DNA of 64,000 bases, taken from contig NPFB01000005.1 of the NCBI GenBank assembly GCA_014084085.1, positions 458,260 through 522,259 on the forward strand, written 5' to 3'. The stretch's first letter is position 1, and each line of letters begins with the position of its first letter. The position numbers were made by a program, and so were the translations under genes. This DNA is from Hondaea fermentalgiana (lineage: Eukaryota > Sar > Bigyra > Thraustochytrida > Thraustochytriidae). The notes below the pieces were generated by a model. The model did not search any database. It was given only the letters and a program-made list of their open reading frames with translations, and was not told the origin of the DNA. Positions 11,093 to 20,789 of the stretch are shown here, piece by piece.

Positions 11093-12120
11093 CTTGCCTG
11101 CTGCTGCTGCTGCTGCTGCTCGCTCTGCTCTTGCTCTCGCTCTCGAAAGGGGTCCCGCCGCGCGTCCAGGTTGCGGCTTTGCCTCCGAGGCGGAGTCGAG
11201 GCCGCGCCTTTGTTAGCTGCCTTCTTTCTTTCTACGTCCTACTACGTCTACAATCAGCAACATCTACATCTGCATCGTGGTGCTGGTGCACGCACTGTCT
11301 TTTACAAGCGACAAGGGCCGGCCGGCGACTGCGAGTGACGGACGAAGGCACAGACGGCGCCTCGGATAAGCTCTCCTTCGACACAATGTTTATCTGTAGG
11401 CTACCGATCTGGCTGCTGTACTCGGCGATTGTTGCGTGCCGTGGACATTGATTGGGATCTGGAGATGGAGAAATGGTGCACTCGTGCGAGCGAGGTCGGG
11501 CGTCGAGGAAAAGGACGCGTGGGCGAGGTTGAGCGTCGGATCTGCAAAGTTGGAGGTGGGAGAAGAGTCGGGTGAAGGAGGCGGGGCTGGCTCGCACAGG
11601 AGCGTGCAGCGCTCCACGCTTTTTTTCTGATGGATGAACATGGTGTACGAGAATGCTGAGAGCGTCGTCGCGTCACTAGGCGAAGCAGCTGCTGCAGAGG
11701 CAGATGACTGCGCTATCAGCAGTAGCAGCTGCAGCAGCGGCTGTATTCGCTCGCATCGAGCTACATGTGGACCCGCCTGATGATGCCATCCACAGCACTT
11801 GCTTATGAAACATATTCTTCTACAGCTGCTGCTGCTGCTGCTGCTGCTGCTGCTAAAAAAAACGCTTCTCCGCTGTCTCGCTCCGGCCCCCGATCTCATC
11901 GCGTGCTGGCACAGCCCAACCCACCCACGTCCACGAAGTCGTGGACCGCGTCCATCCTTGCTGGGGGCTGACCTTGGATGCGGCCTGACCTGTACAAGGG
12001 TCGCGCGTGAGTGGCTCTGGCTGGCTGCTTCGACTCCTCGACGGCCACGCCGGCTGCCACCGAGCGGGCGGGCAGAGCGCCGCTGCAGAACCGTGACCAG
12101 GCTGGGCTGGGCGGGAGAAG
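11093..12120. other. Divergent intergenic region, peroxidase / RRN3
   Basis: About 1 kb shared by two divergently transcribed genes. It contains CTG-repeat tracts (about 11100-11120 and 11826-11854) and Ser/Arg/Pro-coding chance frames on both strands, none with recognisable domains. It probably holds both promoters. Confidence 0.5.
11826..11854. repeat. (CTG)n trinucleotide repeat
   Basis: About nine consecutive CTG units lie outside any supported coding region, between the peroxidase and RRN3. Confidence 0.9.
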
Positions 12121-14583
12121 ATGGAGACAGGGACCGTGGCGCAGGTGCAGCTCGCGCTGCGGGCGCGAGCAACGCAGGGGCCGCGGCAGGACGCCTACCA
12201 GGGGCTGCTCACCGAGCTGAGGACCAACGAAGACCCGGCAAGGCTGCAGGAGCTCTTTGCGGCGCTGGCGCAGAACGCGGCAGAGATCGCGAGGCACCAC
12301 GCCGCCTTTGAAGACCTGCTCGCGCTCACCTTTGTCTTCAACTGGGCCTGCGACGATGCTCTGTGCGCCACTTTTGAGGACTTTCTGCGCAAGCTCGTCT
12401 CGGCGCACGCCGGGTTCCTCAATCCGGTTCTCGAGCTGCTCGTCAAGAACTTTTTCCCGCCAAACATAGGGCTCGACGACAACGCCAATGCCCCCGCCGA
12501 CGATATGGACGATCTGGATGATGATGACGATGATGACGATGATGACGCTGCGAGCAAGGCAAGCGCCGTGGCAAAAGCTGCCCGTGAGGCGGCCGAGGCC
12601 CACCGAGCAGAGCGAGTCCACGACACGATTCGTTCTATCTTGCGCATCCTCCCGCTTGGCTGCACCACGCTCATTCAAGTTCTGCTGGCAAATTTTCCCC
12701 GACAACATCACCCACTCGAGTTGCACTGTGCTTTCTTCAAGCAGGTTCTTCGGGTTTGCGATTACGTGCCAATCTTGCGGGATCGAATCATTGCGGCCAC
12801 CGTGGAGCGCATCTTGAGAATCGACGCTCTCGTCCGTGTTGATGACCTCGATGAGGCGGCGGCGACCACGTCCATGCAGACAGGCCTGGATAGCGCCTCT
12901 GCATCTGAACCTGGGGCGATCTCGCAAGAGGCCACGACAGTCTTTGCCATGGAGGAAGACAACGAAAACGACCAGCAAGAGGCAGTCGATAGTAAAGAGG
13001 AACGAAAGAGGAAGATCGCGCGTGAAAAGGAACAGCGGCGCGCCACGCAGCTGCTCGAGCTTGCGGACAAGCTCGATGTGTTGCTTGAAGTATTCTTCAA
13101 ATACTCGGACGCCCAACTCGAGGCGCGCGGGCGCACCACCGATGTCTTTGTGAGCTTGCTGTTCAATATCTTTTATCGAATGATTCTGCCACGGCGGAGC
13201 GTCTCAAATACGCAGTTCATCGTCTTTTACATTTGCCGGAAACGCTCAGAGTGGGTGGAGCGCTTTGTCGCGGGGCTATTGGACCGCGCGCTGCCCCAGA
13301 TTTTAGGGCAGCAGCAGCAGCAGCAGCAGCAGGCGAACCTCACGCCTGCACCTGTGCGCCTCAACGCCATCAACTATCTCGCTAGCTTTCTTGCCCGCGC
13401 GCTCTATGTGAGCCAAGAAATGTGTGAGCGGTCGGTCGCCCGAATGGTGCAATGGCTTGGTGTGTATAACAACGCGTTTGTGGTGAAAAACGAAGAGGCC
13501 ATAGCCAGCGGTGGCTTTGTGCTCAATCCGGCGGAGCACGTTCACTTTCTGGCGGTGGCTCAGGCCGTTGTTTACATTCTCACTTTCAAGGGGAATGACT
13601 TTTCTCAGGACGCCCTGCGTTCCTACGAGCTTCCTCGCCTGATTGCGTCTCCTCTCTGCCCGCAAGCCTACATTTCACAAGATACGGTCGACGAGTTTGC
13701 ACGCTTCGCCAGAGCGCACAATTTGTTTTCAAGTAGCGAATTGGATTCGCTCACGAACGGTCTGGCCGAAGCCTGCTCGCGTACGCGCATGCAGCATGGT
13801 GTGGAACGGCACGAAGTTGTTGCAGCGCTCGCTACGGAGTATCCTTTTGACCCTTGCAATCTTAAACGGACCGCCACTCGCATCAGTCCGTATTATCAGG
13901 ACTGGTACTCGCGTCAGGGCGAGCTGCACGCACAAGAATACGAGACTGCGCAAGCAGGTATTGACACGTCTGCGCCAGCGGTCGATGAAAGCGCATTCAC
14001 TTCGGACGGGGAGAGCGACATTGACGCCCCGGTTCTCGGGGACGACCAGATTCGTGATGCACAGGCCCGTCTGCCACCAGCAATCCACGTTCCGGGCATT
14101 TCGGAGCGCGCTGCACGCATTTTGAGCCAACTTGGTGCAGTGTCCGAAGGTGGCCATGCTCGTCAGAGCAGTAGCGGGGTGAGAGGCATGTCTACTACCT
14201 CGCCCCGAGCCGTGCCCATTAATCTTGAACCAGGCGCTTTCTGGGGGTTTTCCGCGGCAGCATCTGCGTCCCTTGCGTCATCCCATGACGATGCCATGTC
14301 CTTTGATGACAGCAACAGCTACTCGTCCCCAGTCTTGACGGCATCAAATTTTGCGGGTCCGAGTTCTTTTCTTTCGGGAGGACGGTCTCTTTCTTCACTT
14401 GAGTCTGGCTCACTCAGCACGCCCCCAAAGATCACTCCAAAGACTTTACCAATTGCAGTTCCGGGAGCTGATGGAAATGCGAAATCTAAACCGAAACTAC
14501 ACCGCGGTAATGACGACGACGTCGACGATGATGATGATGACGACGATGACGACGATGACCAAGAGCTGGCCGGCTCTTGGTAA
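12121..14583 (+). CDS. RRN3: RNA polymerase I transcription initiation factor RRN3 (TIF-IA)
   Basis: An 820-residue protein that binds Pol I and brings it to rDNA promoters, so it controls rRNA synthesis and growth. HEAT-like helices run through the first 560 residues. The region NTQFIVFYICRK (about 363-374) and the helix NAINYLASFLARALYVS (about 418-434) are the parts most typical of RRN3. Human and yeast RRN3 are about 630-650 residues. The extra length comes from an Asp-rich loop (nt 12505-12550), a charged linker (about nt 12950-13050), a short polyQ (nt 13312-13332), a Ser-rich tail and a terminal Asp run (nt 14512-14565). The ATG at 12121 directly precedes the first helix. No intron is needed. 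Confidence 0.85.
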   Translation: METGTVAQVQLALRARATQGPRQDAYQGLLTELRTNEDPARLQELFAALAQNAAEIARHHAAFEDLLALTFVFNWACDDALCATFEDFLRKLVSAHAGFLNPVLELLVKNFFPPNIGLDDNANAPADDMDDLDDDDDDDDDDAASKASAVAKAAREAAEAHRAERVHDTIRSILRILPLGCTTLIQVLLANFPRQHHPLELHCAFFKQVLRVCDYVPILRDRIIAATVERILRIDALVRVDDLDEAAATTSMQTGLDSASASEPGAISQEATTVFAMEEDNENDQQEAVDSKEERKRKIAREKEQRRATQLLELADKLDVLLEVFFKYSDAQLEARGRTTDVFVSLLFNIFYRMILPRRSVSNTQFIVFYICRKRSEWVERFVAGLLDRALPQILGQQQQQQQQANLTPAPVRLNAINYLASFLARALYVSQEMCERSVARMVQWLGVYNNAFVVKNEEAIASGGFVLNPAEHVHFLAVAQAVVYILTFKGNDFSQDALRSYELPRLIASPLCPQAYISQDTVDEFARFARAHNLFSSSELDSLTNGLAEACSRTRMQHGVERHEVVAALATEYPFDPCNLKRTATRISPYYQDWYSRQGELHAQEYETAQAGIDTSAPAVDESAFTSDGESDIDAPVLGDDQIRDAQARLPPAIHVPGISERAARILSQLGAVSEGGHARQSSSGVRGMSTTSPRAVPINLEPGAFWGFSAAASASLASSHDDAMSFDDSNSYSSPVLTASNFAGPSSFLSGGRSLSSLESGSLSTPPKITPKTLPIAVPGADGNAKSKPKLHRGNDDDVDDDDDDDDDDDDQELAGSW

Positions 14584-14929
14584 CTTGGCTGTGCACGTGC
14601 CAGGCCTACTTGTACATGAACGCTTCTTTTTTGTTTTCATTCGATCGGAACATGTAGTCGAGCTTCTGGCTTTGTAGTGGCGGCGGACGGTTGATGAATG
14701 CGAAACTGCGACAATCTACTGAGACAAGATTATAAGAAGAGAAATGAAGACGTGTTTGCAAATTTTCCCCTGTCGTCCTAAAAAAAAAATAAAAGAACCG
14801 CGACGCTTTCGCTTTCCTCTGTGAAAATTGCTTGGAAACCTCTCTCCCTAGCCTAACTTAGATAAATCGCATGAATGATTGAGCCATTTTGTTGCCCCAG
14901 CAAAGTCTTCACAAAATAAATAAATCGAA
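14584..14929. other. Convergent spacer between RRN3 and vWA gene
   Basis: AT-richer than the flanking genes, with an A-rich run near 14780-14795. It holds the 3' ends of two convergent genes. Nothing else is seen. Confidence 0.5.
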
Positions 14930-17122
14930 TTAGCAAGTAGGCAGGCCAGCTACATCAGACACGGAAGTTGGATCGGAAAGAGGCGACAGGTCGAGTACAG
15001 TAGTGTACAAGTCACACCAGTCAGCACCGGAAGTATGGTCGAAGACCGCAAAGACGCAATCTTCACGGTCGCGGCAAGCAACCTGGCAATCAATTGCTGT
15101 CGTATCCGCTCCATTTGTGAAGGACCTTATCAATGCTGAAGTGTAGTCGCCAAATTGATACTGCACGAACGTCCAGCATGAGGGAACAGAGTCTGGCAAG
15201 GGAACATTAGTTGGCGCGTTCGTTGGAGCATCCGTCGGCGCCTCTGTCGGTGCATCCGTCGGCGCCTCTGTCGGTGCATTCGTCGGAGCGACCGTACACA
15301 ATCTCGACCCCGAGGTCCACCTCTCAGATGAAGTAGAAACAGCTTCCCGCAGCTCGCTCATAAGGTTGCACTGCGCAGCGGCATTTTCGCCTTCCCAGGA
15401 GCTCTGAGCGCGAAAGCTCCAGTAGTTGCAGCCCTCGGTCTCCGCACACTTGGAGTGGCACTGCTCGGGGAGCTGGATGCCTGCCTCATCTTCAAAGGTA
15501 CCAAGTCTGTGTTGCGCCCTGGCTTTGTTGACAACGTACGGCTCGTAGCACCCTTCGATAAAAACCACGGGGCTCAGCGTTGGCGCCTCGGTTGGTGCGT
15601 CTGTGGGGGCAACCGTAGGAGCCTCCGTAGGCGCATCCGTTGGCGCAGAAGTAGGCGCATCTGTAGGCGCTTCCGTTGGCGCATCAGTCGGAGCACTCGT
15701 AGGGCTCGGGGTGATGCCAAGCAGACTGGTCTCGCACTGATCATCAACAAATTGATCCGCAAGAGCATTCCAGCTTGCATAGTCTCCGACCTTGTACACA
15801 TCCACAACGAATCCAAGTTTTCTGTAAAGCGATGCACTGCCTTGCGCGTTTCCGGCACGCACGGAAACGTAGTCAGCCACCAGGCGGATCTGCTTGACGA
15901 GCCATCTCGTGCATGCCCTGGCCGCCTTCGTCGGGTACTTTCTCTCGTTGTCGTCATTCGCGCAAGCAACGGGCAGACGGCCGTACTCCCACTCAACATT
16001 CGGGGCATCATCGCCAACATGGACGACAAGAGTAGACCGGGTCGACACCGCATCGATTTCTTTCGTTTCCTCGATCATGTTGAGCGCAGTCAGGAGACCC
16101 AGGGGCATATTCGTGTTCTCCCGCTGCTCAGGCGTCCGGTTAATGCCTTCCAGGGCAGCTTCGAGTTCCGCAGAGGAGCCAAAGTAGGTACTACCGTCAC
16201 TATTGACAAGTGGGAAGATCTCGTTAATGGCCGTCGAGTACTCGATCAGGCCAAAGCGAGCATCACCTGCCCAGCGAGAAGCAAAGTCGAGAACGAAGTC
16301 GTGCGCTTCATCGAGTTCCTCGTCATCAACGGTGAAAGAGGCATCGACGACGAAAAGGATATCGATGGGGTCCCCGCAACCAATGGGCGTGGCTGCTGCG
16401 CCAACGTCGCAAGCAAGCTCGGCGACACCTGAGGCGATTGTCGACTCATCAGTAAGATCGGAGGGAATATTAATGTAGGCGTCGAGAGGCGCGGAAGGAA
16501 GAGCCGGGCTGTCACCAATCGGGACATAAATGACCTTCATGCCGTCTTCATCGACAACGTCAACGAGCTGAGTGTAAACGCACTCGCGAATTGCCTCTGG
16601 AGAGAGGTTGTCGACCCCGCCAATGTTGGAACACACATTGCCAACAAACTTCTTGCTAAAGTGTTTGACGCCGACATTCCCGTCGGAGATGAGAATGATG
16701 ATCTCGGTAGCACCCCGGGGTCGCTTGTTGAGCATTTTTCTGGCAACATCAATGGCAAAAGGCAAATTAGTCTCGGTGGACCTGGTGGTGGACATGGACT
16801 TGATGAGGCTTTGGAGATTACCGATGTTCTTGACCTGCCATAGTTGTTTCCTCTTGTACGCTTTGTCGCTAAAGCTCAAGGCCGTGACACGGTCCTTCGA
16901 TGATGCGAAGCCGATGTCGAATTCGTCGCCAATGGTGAGCGCAATGCGCTTTGCGAGGCTAAACTTGTCCCTGCTAGCCGATGCGTCGAGCATCATGACT
17001 ACATCATAGGGGGCGCAGGTGGAGCTCGGACCGACGCCGACTGCTTCAGACGCGCCGTCAGAAAAGGCTGCGAGCCCTACTGCTACGAGGAGCATCGCAG
17101 CGGCTCGGAGCATGGTCTTCAT
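14930..17122 (-). CDS. Secreted double-vWA protein with PAN-like domains and Thr/Pro repeats
   Basis: About 730 residues when begun at ATG 17122, where a signal peptide (MKTMLRAAAMLLVAVGLAAF) starts; the frame is open to an ATG at 17206. Two von Willebrand factor A domains follow, each with a metal-site motif: DASAS near residue 45 and DASFT near residue 250. Next come two Cys-rich modules resembling PAN/Apple domains (one has CNYWSF; the last ends with Cys), each preceded by a tandem run of (D/E)APT units. Known vWA and PAN domains bind proteins or sugars, and Thr/Pro spacers are often O-glycosylated. The inferred role is an extracellular adhesin or wall/matrix component. No transmembrane helix or GPI signal is evident at the C terminus. 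A TATATAG sequence lies only a few nt before ATG 17122, so the exact start is uncertain. Confidence 0.8.
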   Translation of the reverse strand: MKTMLRAAAMLLVAVGLAAFSDGASEAVGVGPSSTCAPYDVVMMLDASASRDKFSLAKRIALTIGDEFDIGFASSKDRVTALSFSDKAYKRKQLWQVKNIGNLQSLIKSMSTTRSTETNLPFAIDVARKMLNKRPRGATEIIILISDGNVGVKHFSKKFVGNVCSNIGGVDNLSPEAIRECVYTQLVDVVDEDGMKVIYVPIGDSPALPSAPLDAYINIPSDLTDESTIASGVAELACDVGAAATPIGCGDPIDILFVVDASFTVDDEELDEAHDFVLDFASRWAGDARFGLIEYSTAINEIFPLVNSDGSTYFGSSAELEAALEGINRTPEQRENTNMPLGLLTALNMIEETKEIDAVSTRSTLVVHVGDDAPNVEWEYGRLPVACANDDNERKYPTKAARACTRWLVKQIRLVADYVSVRAGNAQGSASLYRKLGFVVDVYKVGDYASWNALADQFVDDQCETSLLGITPSPTSAPTDAPTEAPTDAPTSAPTDAPTEAPTVAPTDAPTEAPTLSPVVFIEGCYEPYVVNKARAQHRLGTFEDEAGIQLPEQCHSKCAETEGCNYWSFRAQSSWEGENAAAQCNLMSELREAVSTSSERWTSGSRLCTVAPTNAPTEAPTDAPTEAPTDAPTNAPTNVPLPDSVPSCWTFVQYQFGDYTSALIRSFTNGADTTAIDCQVACRDREDCVFAVFDHTSGADWCDLYTTVLDLSPLSDPTSVSDVAGLPTC
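15592..15705 (-). repeat. Tandem (D/E)APT-coding repeat
   Basis: Degenerate tandem 12-nt units encode (A/S/D/E)-Ala/Val-Pro-Thr stretches linking the second vWA domain to the first PAN-like module. A second, shorter block lies at about 15205-15295. Third positions vary between units, so the repeat is kept at the protein level. Confidence 0.8.
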
Positions 17123-18834
17123 GGCTATATATCTGCTTTTTCGAAGGATGGAGAATCGAGGTTTGCTCGCCATCTGCGCAGGATCGTAGCTCAGAATCCA
17201 CTTCATTCAGTCTTGAGCACGCGACTGTAGCGAGAGCACGTTTTTTTCAGCTTCCCTCAAGTGTCGCGATGGAAGACCGATCTTAGACGTTGTGTCAACT
17301 TCTTACTTCTGTGGTATTCCTCTAGCATGGAAGAACGACTGGACTGCGAAAGTCCAGCTCGGTGTAAGGCCCAGCAATGCAACAATAGTTATTGCCAGAG
17401 ATTGAGACCGTCTTTTGTTGCTCGGAGCAGCTGTCATGAGCCAGCCAGGCCCGGAGCTCGGTCGGCCGGGCCTCCATTTTGTCGATTTCCAATCGAGGGC
17501 GCTGTCCGGATACAGCCTCGAGATTCTTACTTGTCATGTAGTGCGTACACAGCGAGGCATGCCTCACATTAGGAGATCTTCCTCCCATGTCCCACTTCTT
17601 TTTCCACCTTTTCGCCTTCGCACGATACACACCTCGCACTTTGTCCATTTCTTTCTTCCTTTCTTCCACCACCAAGAAGAAGTTGGACACCTCCGCGGCC
17701 GGAGTCCAGCGCTCGCGACTCGGATGCACTCCCGCGCGTGCGAGAAAGTAAAAGCCAAGCTGCTTGCGTGAATAATGTTGAAGTCATGCGCGGGCCTGAC
17801 CGCACGTACGTACCGCGCGTAGGCCAGAGGAGCGAAGCAGCCGAACTGGCTGGCCGGCTGTCAGCACTTTTTTCTGGCTTCAAGTTGCTTTGGCTCCAAC
17901 TCGAATGCAAGTGGGCACGCTGAAAAGAAAGACAGAGTAGGCCGAGCGCGCGCCTCGCGGAGCATAGCTGGTTGTAGGATACTTCAAGCTGCCGCGGGGC
18001 GTTCTTGGATGCATGACCACACGCAAAGACGGATCTTTGGATGAAAACAAGATGGATACGCGAAAGCCTATAATCAGTCCGATGACCGTAAGGGCGCACA
18101 CCGTGACCGCGCACGCGCAAGTGTCACTGGCCGTAGTGGCTGAGTGAGTGAGGCGTCTGCACGAGACTGCGAGTCCCGCGCAAATTGCTTGCCTTGTCGA
18201 GTCACGTGGAGGCGAAGTCCATTGTGGAAATGAGGCTAGATTTCCTAGGGACTGTTGCCAAAAGCTGTAAACGCCCGCTGACTTATTTTGAAGGCCTAGC
18301 GAAGGTTCTTACGGGCTCTAGCGTGAGCGTAGAAATGTGATCTCGTTGAGATTGATGTGATACTTCCACGTCCGTCCGAAGACGCATGCTTGTACAGGTG
18401 CAAAAAAGTGAGCGAATTAGCGTACTTGCAGCTATTTATGCTTTTGTCGCCATTCGGTTCGCACTGCACGTACTCGTGTGCCGTACAGATCGACTCGCGT
18501 TTTATTCTTCTTCATTAATTTTTTAAAATCGAAACATGTCGGAGAGGTCACATCCGCAGTGCAACGTCTCGTAGTGGATGAAAGTTTCTGACTTATTCTA
18601 TTTCTTCTTTTGCAAACTAGGTTCAGGTTGGCCCTTGTCAAACCCGTTGATGTGTCCATGCTTCTTCTCGAGTGCGGGTATATTTGATCTTCTCGATGAG
18701 AGAGAGAGAGAGAGAGAGAGAGGAAAAGGAAAAAAAGCAATGCCGCGTCGAATTCCATGCAAGACCGAACTTCCTGCAGGATTCATTGTTTCTTGAGAAG
18801 GTGAAGAATCGTCCGCTAAGACACGACCGACAGC
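17123..18834. other. Long intergenic region between vWA gene and carboxypeptidase
   Basis: About 1.7 kb without a supported gene. Both flanking genes run on the minus strand, so it should hold the vWA promoter and the carboxypeptidase 3' region. A (GA)n microsatellite lies at 18698-18722. No tRNA or snRNA fold was recognised by eye. Frames of 60-180 codons here lack any domain signature. Confidence 0.5.
18698..18722. repeat. (GA)n microsatellite
   Basis: About twelve GA units lie downstream of the carboxypeptidase gene. Confidence 0.95.
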
Positions 18835-20325
18835 TCAGAAAGAGTCCCCGTCAATGAGGCGGCGAATCATTTCAAAGGCCTGCTGCGGAGCTGTCTCAGG
18901 CACCTCATGGCGACCACCCTTGACGGTAGTAACAACGAAGCTGTTCCCCTTCACCGGTGTTTTGTAGTTAATCGCGTAGCCGGCGACCTGAGGGCCGAGC
19001 CCATCCTTGGGAGTGTACGTCCACGGATGCCATGCCGAGGTCATATCAAATCCAAGTCCCTTGGTCCACCCAAAGGCGTCAGTCCAAGGCACACAGCTGT
19101 CCCAGTCGCCATTGTAAATAATGATCCTATCGAGGTATTCAACGAGGGCAGGGTAGAGATCGCGGGGCAGGTTCTCGCGATTGCTAGTGTAGTTCTTTAG
19201 CTGGTTGCTGCAAGTACCCCAAATAAAGGGCTGTTCTTTGACATGGAGAGCCTTGACAACCTCGGCCTGGGTCAGATACGCCGTCGCCGCACGCGAATCA
19301 ATGCAAGCTACCGGGCCATCCCATGCACCAAGCTTGCGCGCCATCTCAGCCACTTCCAGAGGCGGTAGTTCGCGGGGAAAAGGAGCGTGTACCCCTCCCA
19401 TTGGCGCTTTAAGCGCCACAGATGAGCCATTGTAGCACTCGCCATAAATATTGTACAGGTTCACATTGCCAACTTCAGCGTGCATCTTCTCGAGTGCCTT
19501 ACTGCACGCGTCAGTGGGCTCTGGAAGCTGATTCGCAAAGTCGCCGCAGCTCTGTACCAGATCAGCCTTGACTGTCGGAGAAATAAGCGCCGTCTGGCTG
19601 AGAAAGGGTGCCACATATTGCTCACGCTGAATACCGTCCGCGCAGGCGCCCACCTCATTGCCAGAGCACCCATTACCCACTGCCATACCAATAAGCTTTG
19701 CGCCCTCATACTCGCCAGCCTTGTCAGCTTTCATGATGGCCTCTGCAAGCGTCGGGACATAGACTCCAGCATACGACTCGCCTGCGAGGAAGAAGGGGGA
19801 TGATTTGAGCTCTGGGTAGAGCGAGAAGAACACCTGGATGGCCTCGAGATTATCAGCTGCAGTCTTGTCGTCGTCTGTGTAATAGTCCTGGTCGGGATCG
19901 TCCGAATAGCTGAAACCCACGCCAACGGGCGCCTCGAGGTAGAGCATATGGCCCAGCTTGGTCCATGCGAACTCGAAAGGTGTCAGTTTGCCGGGATCCT
20001 CCACCGACACCCGAAAGGGTCCGTTCTCGTAGAGAAGACCGTCAAGAGAAGAGCATCCGGGCCCGCCGTTGAACCATGCCACAAGCGGCGTCGTCTCCGA
20101 GGTGGACGCCTGTTGCGTCTCAATGAAAACGTAGTGCACGTGCTTGCGCCCGTCGGCAATGTCCAGGTACCCAGAGTACATCTTGAGCGGCGCCCCATCA
20201 TACCCCGGAATCGTCTCGACGCGATCCGCCTCTACCCTCGCCTGCGTCTGCGTTGTCAGCGCCAGCAGGACCAGCCCGACGAGCACGGAGCAAACCGCCA
20301 CTCTCAGCGCCGCCATGGCCGCCAT
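18835..20325 (-). CDS. Serine carboxypeptidase (peptidase family S10)
   Basis: A 496-residue secretory or vacuolar enzyme that removes C-terminal amino acids at acid pH. A hydrophobic signal peptide covers residues 1-29. The oxyanion region WFNGGPGCSS is at 84-93 and the nucleophile Ser184 lies in GESYAG. The acid lies in NGDWDSCVPW (405-414) and the base is His473 in GGRHEVP. Cys residues match the usual disulfide-rich layout. The start is ATG 20325, with a second ATG three codons later. An open frame continues to 20616, but that extension is Arg/Gly-rich and sits in the divergent promoter. Length is normal for the family. Substrate preference is unknown. Confidence 0.93.
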   Translation of the reverse strand: MAAMAALRVAVCSVLVGLVLLALTTQTQARVEADRVETIPGYDGAPLKMYSGYLDIADGRKHVHYVFIETQQASTSETTPLVAWFNGGPGCSSLDGLLYENGPFRVSVEDPGKLTPFEFAWTKLGHMLYLEAPVGVGFSYSDDPDQDYYTDDDKTAADNLEAIQVFFSLYPELKSSPFFLAGESYAGVYVPTLAEAIMKADKAGEYEGAKLIGMAVGNGCSGNEVGACADGIQREQYVAPFLSQTALISPTVKADLVQSCGDFANQLPEPTDACSKALEKMHAEVGNVNLYNIYGECYNGSSVALKAPMGGVHAPFPRELPPLEVAEMARKLGAWDGPVACIDSRAATAYLTQAEVVKALHVKEQPFIWGTCSNQLKNYTSNRENLPRDLYPALVEYLDRIIIYNGDWDSCVPWTDAFGWTKGLGFDMTSAWHPWTYTPKDGLGPQVAGYAINYKTPVKGNSFVVTTVKGGRHEVPETAPQQAFEMIRRLIDGDSF

Positions 20326-20789
20326 CCTCCTCCGCAAGTCAATCGCGCCGAGATCAATCTCCGTCCCAGGTTCTCGCCGGCCAGCTCGCGGCCTTCTCCC
20401 CGGTCCCCGGCCTGGCCGCGCCCGCTCGCCGTGCCCTCCGCGCCGCGCCGCCGCGCCGCGTCGCCTGCAAGGATCGCGCTCTGCCCTGGGATTTTGGATT
20501 TTGAACAAGCGGAATCGAGCAACGTCGAGCAAAGTTTTGAATTTGAATTCCCTCCTCCCTCCCTCCCTCCCTGCCGAAGAAGATCCGGACCCGGCATACC
20601 GTACCGAGGGGCGCACGGTATCGGCATCGCGACGCAGCTCGAACCCGACAGAGCACGCTCGCGCCCAAACCCGCGCGAGCGAGCGAGCGCGAGCGCGAGC
20701 GCGAGCGCAGGGCGGCGGCGGCGACCCGCGCGCGCGACTTCTCCCTGCCTCGTGCCGCGCGCGCTGGCGGCGGGAGCGGCCGCGGGGCC
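20326..20789. other. Divergent promoter region, carboxypeptidase / dual kinase
   Basis: A 464-bp GC-rich spacer between two divergent start codons. It contains (GAGC)/(GCGA) micro-repeats at about 20680-20715 and a CCCT-rich run near 20550-20572. No gene is seen. Confidence 0.5.

Noticed and set aside
11390..12172. 260-codon minus-strand frame upstream of RRN3
   Set aside because: Low-complexity Ser/Ala/Pro/Arg composition, overlaps the RRN3 start and includes a simple CAG repeat translated as Ser; no homology pattern.
17569..18120. 183-codon minus-strand frame in the long intergenic region
   Set aside because: No recognisable domain, no supportive start context, Arg/Ser-rich composition typical of chance frames here.
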